Shown: positions 43,069 to 51,520 of the stretch, one piece after another
How the letters are laid out: each line of letters opens with the position of its first letter
Numbering within the stretch: position 1 is the first letter of the stretch
DNA from: [Mycobacterium] vasticus
GTDB lineage: Bacteria > Actinomycetota > Actinomycetes > Mycobacteriales > Mycobacteriaceae
DNA length: 64,000 nucleotides
NCBI RefSeq assembly: GCF_020181595.1
Contig: NZ_CP084028.1
Location: 574,967 to 638,966, forward strand
Reading direction: 5' to 3'
The notes under the pieces: model-generated
What the model was told of the DNA's origin: nothing
Database searches by the model: none
What the model saw: only the letters and a program-made list of their open reading frames with translations
Made by a program: the position numbers and the translations under genes

Positions 43069-46000
43069 ATGCAGGTGATCTCCGCCGAATCGACCGAGAA
43101 ATTCGTCGGGCCCACCGACGCACCCGTGCAACTGGTCCGGGTCGAATACCGCGACGCCGCCGAAGGCACGCCGGTGCGGGTGGACGGTGACGGCCTGGCA
43201 GGGGAAGTGGTTGTGCAGGCCGGGAGCGGTGTGGTCGAGGTGCCGGTGACCGTCGAGAACCCGGTGCCGGGCCAGACGCGGGCCGCCCGGGCCGGTGGCA
43301 CCGCATTCGAGTTCACCGTGGCCGAGCCCGGCTGGACGATGTTCATGGTCGGGCACTTCCATTACGACCCGGTGTGGTGGAACACCCAGTCCAACTACAC
43401 CAGCGTGTGGACCGAGAACCCGCTCGGGGCCTGCCGGCAGACCAACGGCATCAATCTGGTGCGCGGTCACCTGGACTGGGCGCGGGAGAACCCCGAGTAC
43501 AAGTTCGTGATGGCCGAGGTCGACTACCTCAAGCCGTACTGGGACACCCACCCGAGCGACCGCGCCGAGTTGCGCGCTCTGATGGCCGACGGCCGCGTCG
43601 AGGTGATGGGCGGCACCTACAACGAGCCCTCGACCAACCTCACCGACGCCGAGACGACGATCCGGAACCTGGTGCACGGCTTGGGGTTTCAACGCGACAT
43701 CATGGGGGCTTCGCCGGCGACGGCATGGCAGCTCGACGTGTTCGGCCACGATCCGCAGTTCCCCGGGATGGTCGCCGACGCCGGGCTCACCTCCAGCGCG
43801 TGGGCCCGGGGGCCGTTTCACCAGTGGGGGCCGATGGCCGGCGGCGGCGATCCGCTGCGGATGCAGTTCGCCTCCGAGTTCGAGTGGATCTCGCCCTCGG
43901 GCCGTGGCCTGCTGACCCACTACATGCCCGCGCATTACGCGGCCGGCTGGTGGATGGACGCCCAAGAATCGTTGGCCGGCGCCGAAGACGACGTCTACCG
44001 GTTGTTCGTCGACATGAAGAAGATCGCCGCCACCCGCAACGTGCTGCTGCCGGTGGGCACCGACTTCACCCCGCCCAACCGCTGGGTGGTGGCGATCCAC
44101 CGCGATTGGAACGCCCGCTACACCTGGCCGAGGTTCGTCTGCGGCCTGCCCAGTGAGTTCTTCGCCGCGGTGCGCGCCGAACTGGACGGGCGCGAAGCGT
44201 CCCCGCAGACCCGCGACATGAACCCGATCTACACCGGCTGCCACGTCTCCTACATCGACACCAAGCAGGCCAACCGGGCCGGCGAGCAGGCCACCCTGGC
44301 CGCCGAACGCTTCGCAGTGTTCGCCGCGGCGCTGACCGGGGCCGGCTACCCGGAGGCGGCGCTGGCCAAGGCGTGGGCGCAGCTGTGTTACGGCGCCCAC
44401 CACGACGCCATCACCGGCTCGGAGGCCGACCAGGTGTATCTGGATCTGCTGACCGGCTGGCGCGACGCCTGGCAGCTGGGCACCCAGGCGCGCGACAACG
44501 CGCTGGCGGTGCTGTCGGGGTTGGTGGGCGGCGATTCCGGTGTGGTGGTGTGGAATCCGGTGGCTGCCTCGCGTACCGACGTGGTCACGGCACGACTGGA
44601 GACGCCGCCCTCGGCCGGGGTCCGGGTCCTCGATGCCGACGGGACCGAGCTGCCCGCCCACGTCGAACACGACGGACGGTCGGTCAGCTGGCTGGCCCGT
44701 GACGTGCCGTCGCTGGGGTGGCAGTCCTACCGGCTGCTTCCCGGCTCAGATCCTTCGGGATGGGAACCGGTGCCGGGCAACGTGATCAGCAACGAACATC
44801 ATCGGTTGACGGCAGATCCGGATCGCGGCGGCGGCATCACGTCGTGGTCGTGTGACGGCCGGGAGATGATCGTCGAGGGCGGGCTGGGCAACCAGCTGGC
44901 CGTCTACGACGAATACCCCAAGCACCCGCAATCCGGTGAGGGTCCATGGCATCTGGTGCCCAGCGGCAACCTGTTCACCTCCGCGGTGGCCCGCGACGTG
45001 AGCGTGCAGGCCTACCGCGGACCGCTGGGGGAGCGGCTGGTGGTATCCGGGCGGATCCGAAATGTGTTGTCCTACACCCAGACCCTCACGCTGTGGCACG
45101 GGGTGGACCGGGTGGACTGTTCCACCACGATCGACGAGTTCACCGGCGTCGACCACCTACTGCGGCTGCGCTGGCCGTGTCCGATACCCGGCGCCATGCC
45201 GGTGGCCGAGGTGGCCGACGCGGTGATCGGCCGCGGCTTCGGCCTGCTGCATGAGCCCAGCGGCCGCTCGGTGGACACCGCGCGCTACGAGTGGACGCTG
45301 GACACGTCGGCCAACCGTTGGTTCGGGCTGTCGGCCACCGCCCGGATCAGCGTCGGTGAAGCCGGGCAGGCGATCTCGGTCGCGGAGGTGATCACCGATG
45401 GCACCCCGGCGCGGGAGCTGATGGTCGCGTTGGTGCGCGCCGGCGTCACCGCCACCTGTTCGGACGCCGACGGGCCGCGCTACGGCAACCTCGCCGTCGA
45501 CTCCAACCTGCCCGATGTCCGGATCGCCCTCGGCGGCCCGGAACGCAACGCCTTCACCCGCACGGTGCTGGCCGCCGCCGATCCGGCCTACACCGCTGAG
45601 CTGCAACGCCAACTCGACTCGGATGGCCGGGCCCGGGTGTGGGTGCCCGCGGAGAAACCGCTGACGCAGATCTGGGTTCCCGGGGCCGATCTGAGCGGCG
45701 AACGCGACCTGGCGGTGCTGGTGGTCGCCGGCGACGACCTCGAGCGCGAGATCGCCCGGCTGGCCGAAGATCTGTCGGACGCCGAGATCACCGTGGACCA
45801 GCAGACGCCGGTGGACATGCCGCCGTTCGAGGCGCGCACCGTCGCGCTGATCAACCGCGGCGTGCCCAGCTTCGCCGTCGACACCGCCGGCACCCTGCAC
45901 ACCGCGCTGATGCGGTCCTGCACCGGCTGGCCCTCGGCCGCGTGGGAAGACGACCCGCGCCGAACCGCCCCCGACGGCAGCGCATTTGCGCTGCAGCACT

Positions 46001-47211
46001 GGACCCACACCTTCGACTACGCCCTGGTGGCCGCCGACGGCGACTGGCGCCAGGCGCAGATCCCTTCGCGCAGCGCCGAATTCGCCGACCCGCTGCAGGC
46101 CGTGGTGACCGGCGGCGGTGACGGCCCGCTGCCGGCAACGGGTTCACTGCTGCGCCTGGACCCGTCCGGCGCGGTGGGCCTGGGGGCGCTCAAAGCTGCG
46201 GGCAACCCGACGCCGCGCGGCAGCGCCCAACCCGTCGACCCGAAGACGTGGACGCTGCGGCTGGTGGAGACCCACGGAGCCGACGCCGCGGTCACGCTGA
46301 GCAGCGACCTGGGCCCGATTCAGGTGCTGGGCCGCGCGGATCTGCTGGAGCAGCCCCGCGAACACCCCGACCCCGAGTGGTTGCACGGCTACGAGATCGC
46401 CACCGTCACCGCCCGCCTCGACGTCGAACATGCCGGCGTCGCGGGTCCGTTGGCGCCGGAAACCGAAGCAGCCCAACCGCTTTACGCCCGATACTGGTTG
46501 CACAACCGCGGCCCGGCGCCGCTGGGCGGCCTCCCGGTGACCCCGGCACTGCATCCGCATCGGCTCGACGCACAGCCCGGCGAGCAGCTGAACCTGGAAT
46601 TGAGCGTGGCCAGCGACTGCATCGACGCGCCGCTGTCGGGGGTGCTGACCTGGCAGTGCCCGCCGGGCTGGGACAGCCCGACGTCGGACCCGGTGCGACT
46701 GGGCCCGGGGGAGTACGCGCACACCGCCGCAACCGTCACGGTCCCCGCCGACGCCCCGCCGGGGCTGTATCCGATCCGGGCGCGCTGCGACATCACCGGG
46801 GACGTTCCGGCGTCGTGGCGGCAACCGGTCGAAGACGTGGCGGTGGTGCGCGTCGGCGATCCCGGCACCGACCGGCTGCTCTACGTCGACGGCCTGTCCG
46901 AGGTCGCGGTGGCCGCCGGGCAGTCCGGCCGGCTGCGCGTCACCGTCGGCACCGACGCCTACGCCGACCTGGCCGTGGAGGCACACCTGGTCAGCCCGTG
47001 GGGTACCTGGGAGTGGGCCGGGCCGGCCGCAGTGGGTGCGGTGGTCCCGGCCCGGGGCAGCGTCGAACTGGAGTTCACGCTGAACCCGCCGGCGTGGGCG
47101 ACCCCGGGCACCTGGTGGGCCCTGGTCCGGGTCGGCGGAGCGGGCGCCCTGGTCTACTCGCCGGCGGTGCAACTGGCGGTGCGGGCATCCGAGACGGTGG
47201 GAGTCGACTGA
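43069..47211 (+). CDS. GH38 alpha-mannosidase (Rv0648-like)
   Basis: A 1380-residue glycoside hydrolase family 38 enzyme. The zinc/active-site motif HFHYDPVWW lies at 96-104, the nucleophile is Asp223 in 'LDVFGHDPQFPG', and the second zinc histidines are in 'AHHDAITG' (444-450). A C-terminal beta-sandwich tail fills the rest. It cleaves alpha-mannosides, perhaps from mycobacterial lipomannan, glycolipids or host glycans. No clear signal peptide is visible, so it acts in the cytosol. It overlaps the ROK kinase start by one base, so they form an operon. M. tuberculosis has fabD2 between them; here it is missing. Confidence 0.93.
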   Translation: MQVISAESTEKFVGPTDAPVQLVRVEYRDAAEGTPVRVDGDGLAGEVVVQAGSGVVEVPVTVENPVPGQTRAARAGGTAFEFTVAEPGWTMFMVGHFHYDPVWWNTQSNYTSVWTENPLGACRQTNGINLVRGHLDWARENPEYKFVMAEVDYLKPYWDTHPSDRAELRALMADGRVEVMGGTYNEPSTNLTDAETTIRNLVHGLGFQRDIMGASPATAWQLDVFGHDPQFPGMVADAGLTSSAWARGPFHQWGPMAGGGDPLRMQFASEFEWISPSGRGLLTHYMPAHYAAGWWMDAQESLAGAEDDVYRLFVDMKKIAATRNVLLPVGTDFTPPNRWVVAIHRDWNARYTWPRFVCGLPSEFFAAVRAELDGREASPQTRDMNPIYTGCHVSYIDTKQANRAGEQATLAAERFAVFAAALTGAGYPEAALAKAWAQLCYGAHHDAITGSEADQVYLDLLTGWRDAWQLGTQARDNALAVLSGLVGGDSGVVVWNPVAASRTDVVTARLETPPSAGVRVLDADGTELPAHVEHDGRSVSWLARDVPSLGWQSYRLLPGSDPSGWEPVPGNVISNEHHRLTADPDRGGGITSWSCDGREMIVEGGLGNQLAVYDEYPKHPQSGEGPWHLVPSGNLFTSAVARDVSVQAYRGPLGERLVVSGRIRNVLSYTQTLTLWHGVDRVDCSTTIDEFTGVDHLLRLRWPCPIPGAMPVAEVADAVIGRGFGLLHEPSGRSVDTARYEWTLDTSANRWFGLSATARISVGEAGQAISVAEVITDGTPARELMVALVRAGVTATCSDADGPRYGNLAVDSNLPDVRIALGGPERNAFTRTVLAAADPAYTAELQRQLDSDGRARVWVPAEKPLTQIWVPGADLSGERDLAVLVVAGDDLEREIARLAEDLSDAEITVDQQTPVDMPPFEARTVALINRGVPSFAVDTAGTLHTALMRSCTGWPSAAWEDDPRRTAPDGSAFALQHWTHTFDYALVAADGDWRQAQIPSRSAEFADPLQAVVTGGGDGPLPATGSLLRLDPSGAVGLGALKAAGNPTPRGSAQPVDPKTWTLRLVETHGADAAVTLSSDLGPIQVLGRADLLEQPREHPDPEWLHGYEIATVTARLDVEHAGVAGPLAPETEAAQPLYARYWLHNRGPAPLGGLPVTPALHPHRLDAQPGEQLNLELSVASDCIDAPLSGVLTWQCPPGWDSPTSDPVRLGPGEYAHTAATVTVPADAPPGLYPIRARCDITGDVPASWRQPVEDVAVVRVGDPGTDRLLYVDGLSEVAVAAGQSGRLRVTVGTDAYADLAVEAHLVSPWGTWEWAGPAAVGAVVPARGSVELEFTLNPPAWATPGTWWALVRVGGAGALVYSPAVQLAVRASETVGVD

Positions 47212-48125
47212 TGGCCGAGACGCTGGCTCTGGACGTCGGCGGCACCAAGATCGCCGCCGGCCTGGTCGCCGACGACGGGACCCTGTCCTATGCCACCACC
47301 CGGCCCACCCGCGGCGATCAGAGCGCCGAGGTGGTCTGGTCGGTGGTCGCCGAGCTGATCGACGACGTGCTGGCCCACGCCGCGTCCCCGGTACGCGCGG
47401 TCGGAATCGGCTCGGCGGGACCGATCGACGTGAACGCCGGGACGGTCAGCCCGGTCAACATCGGCGGCTGGCGCGAGTTCGACCTGCGCGACAGGGTGGC
47501 CGCCGCGGTGCCCGGGGTGCCGGTGCGCCTCGGCGGCGACGGCCTGTGCATGGCCCTGGCCGAGCATCGGTTCGGCGCCGGCCGCGGCACCGCCTCGATG
47601 CTGGGCATGGTGGTCTCCACCGGGGTGGGCGGCGGCCTGGTACTCGACGGCGCCCCGTTTGCGGGCCGCACCGGCAATGCCGGGCACGTCGGGCACGTCG
47701 TCGTCGACCCGGACGGGCAGCAGTGCCGCTGCGGCGGCCGGGGCTGCGTGGAGACCATCGCCTCGGGTCCGGCGATGGCCCGCTGGGCGCTGTCCGACGG
47801 GTGGACACCGGAAGGCCCGGACGCTGACGCCCGGGCGCTGGGCGAGGCCGCCGAGGCCGGAGACCCGGTGGCGCTGAGGGCTTTTGCGCGTGGCACCAGC
47901 GCACTCGCGGCCATGATCGCCTCGGTGGCGGCGGTGTGCGACCTGGATCTGGTGGTGATCGGCGGTGGCGTCGCCAACTCCGGCGCGCTGCTGTTCGGCC
48001 CGCTGCGGGCCGCGCTGCGCGAGTACGCGCGCCTGGACTTTCTGGCCGGGCTTCAGGTGGTGCCCGCCGAACTCGGCGGGCAGGCGGGCCTGGTGGGGGC
48101 GGGGGCGTTGGCCAACTTGGCGTGA
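47211..48125 (+). CDS. ROK-family sugar kinase (Rv0650-like)
   Basis: A 304-residue ROK protein. ATP site 'DVGGTKIAAGLV' (9-20), the catalytic Asp in 'LGGDGLCMAL', and the ROK zinc site 'GHVVVD' plus CRCGGRGCVE near 171-180. It phosphorylates hexoses such as mannose or glucose. The start shares one base with the mannosidase stop (TGATG), so released mannose is the logical substrate; this is inference. There is no helix-turn-helix, so it is a kinase rather than a repressor. Confidence 0.92.
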   Translation: MAETLALDVGGTKIAAGLVADDGTLSYATTRPTRGDQSAEVVWSVVAELIDDVLAHAASPVRAVGIGSAGPIDVNAGTVSPVNIGGWREFDLRDRVAAAVPGVPVRLGGDGLCMALAEHRFGAGRGTASMLGMVVSTGVGGGLVLDGAPFAGRTGNAGHVGHVVVDPDGQQCRCGGRGCVETIASGPAMARWALSDGWTPEGPDADARALGEAAEAGDPVALRAFARGTSALAAMIASVAAVCDLDLVVIGGGVANSGALLFGPLRAALREYARLDFLAGLQVVPAELGGQAGLVGAGALANLA

Positions 48126-48150
48126 GGCGCGCCGCGGACTTACACGATGC

Positions 48151-49239
48151 TCACTTCGTGCCTCCGAAGCCTCGGCCGGGGATCCATCGGAGCGGGACGT
48201 CGAGGGCGTCGTAGAGGCCGGGTTCGGCGGCGACGAGCCAGTCGAGAGCACCGACGAGGCGGCCCACCGCGGTGGCATTGCCGCCCTCGGAGCGGTTGCC
48301 GTTCTCGGTGGCCTCGACGGTCACCTCCAGGCGGGGGCTGCCTTCGATGATGACGCGGTGGGCACCGTCTTCGCCGGCCGGCGGCTGCGGCCAGTCGGGC
48401 GCACACGACGGGTGAATGCGGGTCACGTGTTCGATGACGATGCGGGCCTCGCCGTCGACGATGCCCTGGACCTCGAACCGGACGGCGCCCTGGGTGCCCG
48501 CCTCGAAGTCGCCCATCGCGGCGGTGGTGACGGTGGTGTCGAGGGCGCGGCGTTCGACGTGCTCGCGTACGTCGTCCAGTTCGATGCCCAGCGCGCGGGC
48601 GATCAGCCGGATCTGCCCGCCCCACACCATCGCCGGGACGGTCGCCATCAGCATCGGCGGCTCGTAGTCGAGCGGGTGGCCCATGCCGACCAGGTGGCGG
48701 ACGGAGTCCGGCTGGTCATAGGTCGTGTAGTCGAAGATCTCCTGGCAGCGGATCCCGTCGACGCGGGCGGTGAGCCCGCTGATGAGCAGCGGCAGGACGT
48801 CGTTGCCCCAGCCGGGGTCGATGCCGGACACGAACAGCGATCCGCCACCGTCGGCGATGGCCTGCTCGACGGGGGTGCGTACTTCGGGCGGGGCGCTGCG
48901 GTGGTCGTAGAGGGCGTAGAGGGACGGCGTCACGACGACGGCGCCGGCGCGGATCGCGCGGCAGATGTCGGCGAGGGCGTCGTCGGGGCGGATGTCGCCG
49001 GAGGCGGCGTAGACGACGGCGCGGGGGCCGGCGGCGAGGACGGCTTCGACGTCGTCGGTGGCGGCGACGCCGACCGTGCGGCCGAGTCCGCCGAGGTCTC
49101 CCGCGTCGCGGCCGACCTTGGCCGGATCATGCACGATGACGTGCGCGAGTTCGAGTGCCGGGTGGGCGTCGACGGCGCGGATGGCCAGCCGTCCGACGTT
49201 CCCGGTGCCCCAGACGACGGTCGAAATCGTGTCGGTCAT
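48151..49239 (-). CDS. Dihydrodipicolinate reductase-like NAD(P) oxidoreductase
   Basis: A 362-residue protein with an N-terminal Rossmann fold ('VVWGTGNVGRLAIRAVDAHP') of the DapB/amine dehydrogenase-like type, followed by 'VSGIDPGWGNDVLPLL' and a conserved 'IRCQEIFDYTTYDQPDSV'. This family is common in mycobacteria and is probably a NAD(P)H-dependent 2,4-diaminopentanoate dehydrogenase-like enzyme; the substrate is unknown. ATG 49239 is preferred over 49242. It converges on the ROK gene (25 bp apart) and lies next to the HxlR regulator. Confidence 0.85.
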   Translation of the reverse strand: MTDTISTVVWGTGNVGRLAIRAVDAHPALELAHVIVHDPAKVGRDAGDLGGLGRTVGVAATDDVEAVLAAGPRAVVYAASGDIRPDDALADICRAIRAGAVVVTPSLYALYDHRSAPPEVRTPVEQAIADGGGSLFVSGIDPGWGNDVLPLLISGLTARVDGIRCQEIFDYTTYDQPDSVRHLVGMGHPLDYEPPMLMATVPAMVWGGQIRLIARALGIELDDVREHVERRALDTTVTTAAMGDFEAGTQGAVRFEVQGIVDGEARIVIEHVTRIHPSCAPDWPQPPAGEDGAHRVIIEGSPRLEVTVEATENGNRSEGGNATAVGRLVGALDWLVAAEPGLYDALDVPLRWIPGRGFGGTK

Positions 49240-49267
49240 CACAGGAGGCTAGCAAGCGATTGGTTGG

Positions 49268-49591
49268 TCAGCGGGCGAGGTGGATGCGCCCCCAGTCGCA
49301 CAGGCCGGCCAGCACCGGAGCCAGCGTCCGTCCGTACTCGGAGATCGAGTAGTGCACGCACGGCGGCACTGTGCCGGCGTCGTGGCGCTCGATGATCCCG
49401 TCGGCGACCAGTTCGTGCAGGTGCCGGATGAGCATGCGTTCGGTGATGCCGCCGATGCTGCGCCGCAGCTCGGCGGTGCGCATCGGCCCGTCCGTCAGCC
49501 GCCACAGAATGGTGCCCTTCCAGCGGCCGTTGATGACCGAGAGTGCGGCATCGATCGGACAGTCACTGACGAATGTTTTCGATGCCGCCAC
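49268..49591 (-). CDS. HxlR-family winged-helix regulator
   Basis: A 107-residue MarR/HxlR-type protein with the signature 'DCPIDAALSVINGRWKGTIL', including an N-terminal Cys that is redox-sensing in some relatives. The recognition part is 'RMLIRHLHELVADGIIER'. It is divergent from the DUF1772 gene, and the inverted repeats in the 71-bp gap would be its operator. It could also control the oxidoreductase gene 28 bp downstream of it on the same strand. Confidence 0.9.
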   Translation of the reverse strand: MAASKTFVSDCPIDAALSVINGRWKGTILWRLTDGPMRTAELRRSIGGITERMLIRHLHELVADGIIERHDAGTVPPCVHYSISEYGRTLAPVLAGLCDWGRIHLAR

Positions 49592-49600
49592 CAGCGCTCC

Positions 49601-49644
49601 TTATGCTGACTTATTTGTCAGTACCTTGTTTTTTGTCAGCATAA
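49601..49644. promoter_or_regulatory. Inverted repeats between HxlR and DUF1772 genes (putative operator)
   Basis: TTATGCTGAC (49601-49610) and GTCAGCATAA (49635-49644) are perfect 10-bp arms. Between them the inner CTGAC/GTCAG forms a second pair (49606-49621), so the site could hold two dimers. The AT-rich spacer (CTTGTTTTTT) stands out in this genome. Confidence 0.75.
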
Positions 49645-49662
49645 CGCTCATAGTCGGCCGCT

Positions 49663-50109
49663 ATGACGGAAGTTCTGGAAATTCTCGCGATAGTGCTGGT
49701 CGGGACCCTGGTGGGTTCGGAGTTCGCGGTGGCGGCGTTCGTTCGCCCAATCCTGGAGCGGCTGCCCGACGACGCCTTCTGGGCCGCCCGCGGTGACGGC
49801 GCCGGGCGGCTGGGGAAGGTGATGCCGTTCTGGTACCTGGCCTCGTTCGCGCTGCTGGCGGCGGTCGGCGTCGTCACCGACTCGCAGCGTTGGCTTGTCG
49901 GTGTGGCCGCAGCCCTGATGGTGGCCGTCGTGCTGCTGTCGGTGGTGGTACTGGTGCCGATCAACAACAAGATTGCCGCGTGGCACAGCGTCGACGACGT
50001 GTCGCGTGAGCTGGCGGCCCGGTGGGACCGGCTGCACTGGGTGCGGGTCGCGCTGTTGGCCGCGGCCTTCGTGCTGCTGTTGGTCGGTGTCCTCCAACCA
50101 GGAGGATGA
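49663..50109 (+). CDS. DUF1772 membrane protein
   Basis: A 148-residue protein with four hydrophobic segments ('ILAIVLVGTLVGSEFAVAAF', 'WYLASFALLAAVGVV', 'VGVAAALMVAVVLLSVVVLV', and a C-terminal one) and the family motif 'VPINNKIAAWHS'. Function unknown; in related operons the gene is under the adjoining HxlR regulator. The start is ATG 49663. Confidence 0.85.
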   Translation: MTEVLEILAIVLVGTLVGSEFAVAAFVRPILERLPDDAFWAARGDGAGRLGKVMPFWYLASFALLAAVGVVTDSQRWLVGVAAALMVAVVLLSVVVLVPINNKIAAWHSVDDVSRELAARWDRLHWVRVALLAAAFVLLLVGVLQPGG

Positions 50110-50118
50110 AGCGCGGTT

Positions 50119-50148
50119 TTGCCCGGAGCACGATTGGCACGCTATGGT
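50119..50148 (+). promoter_or_regulatory. Candidate rplJ promoter
   Basis: TTGCCC, an 18-bp spacer, then TATGGT. It lies just upstream of the conserved L10 leader. Confidence 0.55.
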
Positions 50149-50159
50149 GTCTCCCGATC

Positions 50160-50325
50160 CACCGAAGACCGTCGGTCACCGAGCAATCGGTTGAAGGTCC
50201 GGGAACATCCCGGCGGCCCACGCAGGAGGACGAGGCACCGCACTCATTGTGACGCCCCGACCGCATCCTGCGTCGGGGCGTCTTTCGTTCTCCGGTGGGC
50301 ACCAGATACATCGACACCAGGAGGT
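50160..50325 (+). ncRNA. Ribosomal protein L10 leader RNA with attenuator hairpin
   Basis: The untranslated region before rplJ carries the actinobacterial L10-leader pattern: 'CCGAAGACCGTCGGTCACCG', 'GGTTGAAGGTCC' and 'CGCAGGAGGACGAGG'. Next comes a perfect 11-bp hairpin GACGCCCCGAC/GTCGGGGCGTC (50251-50282) followed by TTTCGTT, which looks like an attenuator. L10 in complex with L7/L12 is known to bind this element and lower expression of rplJ-rplL. Confidence 0.85.
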
Positions 50326-50329
50326 ATGC

Positions 50330-50992
50330 ATGGCGAAGGCTGACAAGGCCGGCGCCGTCGCGGAGATCGTCGAGCAGTTCAAGGACTCGACCGCCACCGT
50401 GATCACCGAGTACCGCGGCCTGACCGTTGCCAACCTGGCGGAGTTGCGACGCTCCCTCGCCGGCTCGGCCACCTACGCGGTCGCGAAGAACACGCTGGTC
50501 AAGCGCGCTGCGGCCGAGGCCGGCGTGGAGGGTCTCGACGAGCTGTTCGCCGGCCCGACGGCGATCGCGTTCGTCCGGGGCGAGCCCGTCGACGCCGCCA
50601 AGGCCATCAAGAAGTTCGCCAAGGACCACAAGGCGCTGGTCATCAAGGGCGGCTACATGGACGGTCACGCGCTGACCGTCGCCGAGGTGGAGCGCATCGC
50701 CGACCTGGAGTCGCGCGAGGTGCTGCTGGCCAAGCTGGCCGGCGCGATGAAGGGCAACATGGCCAAGGCCGCCGGCCTGTTCGCCGCCCCGGCTTCGCAG
50801 ATGGCGCGCCTTGCCGCGGCACTGCAGGAGAAGAAGCCCGCCTCGGAAGAAGCATCGGCGGTGGCTGCGGCCCCGGCCGAAGCACCTGCCGAGGCTCCCG
50901 CCGACGAGGCCCCCGAGGCCCCCGAGGCCGAAGCAACGACCGAGACCGAGGCACCGGCGGAGTCCGCCGAGGCTGCGGCCGAGACCGAATAA
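50330..50992 (+). CDS. rplJ: 50S ribosomal protein L10
   Basis: A 220-residue L10. It opens [20 protein letters not shown] with '[19 protein letters not shown]', the typical rRNA-binding N-terminal domain. The C-terminal helix that holds L7/L12 dimers is followed by a long Ala/Glu/Pro-rich acidic tail (residues about 175-220), longer than in most bacteria. The start is ATG 50330 (SD AGGAGG). It is autoregulated through the leader. Confidence 0.97.
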   Translation: MAKADKAGAVAEIVEQFKDSTATVITEYRGLTVANLAELRRSLAGSATYAVAKNTLVKRAAAEAGVEGLDELFAGPTAIAFVRGEPVDAAKAIKKFAKDHKALVIKGGYMDGHALTVAEVERIADLESREVLLAKLAGAMKGNMAKAAGLFAAPASQMARLAAALQEKKPASEEASAVAAAPAEAPAEAPADEAPEAPEAEATTETEAPAESAEAAAETE

Positions 50993-51031
50993 CCCCAACT
51001 TCCTTACCGGAACTCAGAAAGGACCGAAATC

Positions 51032-51418
51032 ATGGCCAAAATCTCTACCGACGAACTGCTCGACGTCTTCAAGGAAATGACCCTGCTGGAGCTGTCGGAC
51101 TTCGTCAAGAAGTTCGAAGAGACCTTCGAGGTCACCGCTGCGGCTCCGGTCGCCGTCGCCGCTGCCGGCGCCGCTCCGGCCGCTGCCGAGGCGGGCGAGG
51201 AGCAGTCCGAGTTCGACGTCATCCTGGAGTCGGCCGGCGAGAAGAAGATCGGCGTCATCAAGGTGGTCCGCGAGGTCGTCTCCGGCCTGGGCCTCAAGGA
51301 GGCCAAGGACCTGGTCGACAGCGCTCCCAAGCCGCTGCTGGAGAAGGTCGCCAAGGAGGCGGCCGAGGAGGCCAAGGCCAAGCTCGAGGCCGCCGGCGCC
51401 ACCGTCACCGTCAAGTAG
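51032..51418 (+). CDS. rplL: 50S ribosomal protein L7/L12
   Basis: A 128-residue L7/L12. It has an N-terminal dimerisation helix ('[20 protein letters not shown]'), an Ala/Gly/Pro hinge (about 36-55), and the factor-binding C-terminal domain '[21 protein letters not shown]'. It forms the ribosomal stalk that recruits translational GTPases. It follows rplJ by 39 bp and ends at a strong terminator. Confidence 0.98.
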   Translation: MAKISTDELLDVFKEMTLLELSDFVKKFEETFEVTAAAPVAVAAAGAAPAAAEAGEEQSEFDVILESAGEKKIGVIKVVREVVSGLGLKEAKDLVDSAPKPLLEKVAKEAAEEAKAKLEAAGATVTVK

Positions 51419-51433
51419 TTTTCGACTACAGCC

Positions 51434-51468
51434 AAAACCCCCGGAACCCGCGTGGTTCCGGGGGTTTT
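51434..51468 (+). terminator. rplL intrinsic terminator
   Basis: A 15-bp perfect stem AAAACCCCCGGAACC/GGTTCCGGGGGTTTT with a CGCGT loop and a T-run at the end. Confidence 0.93.
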
Positions 51469-51520
51469 CGCTGTACCGTCCCCACGACGCCCGAAGCAAC
51501 AGTGTCATGAGGAGCCGGCG

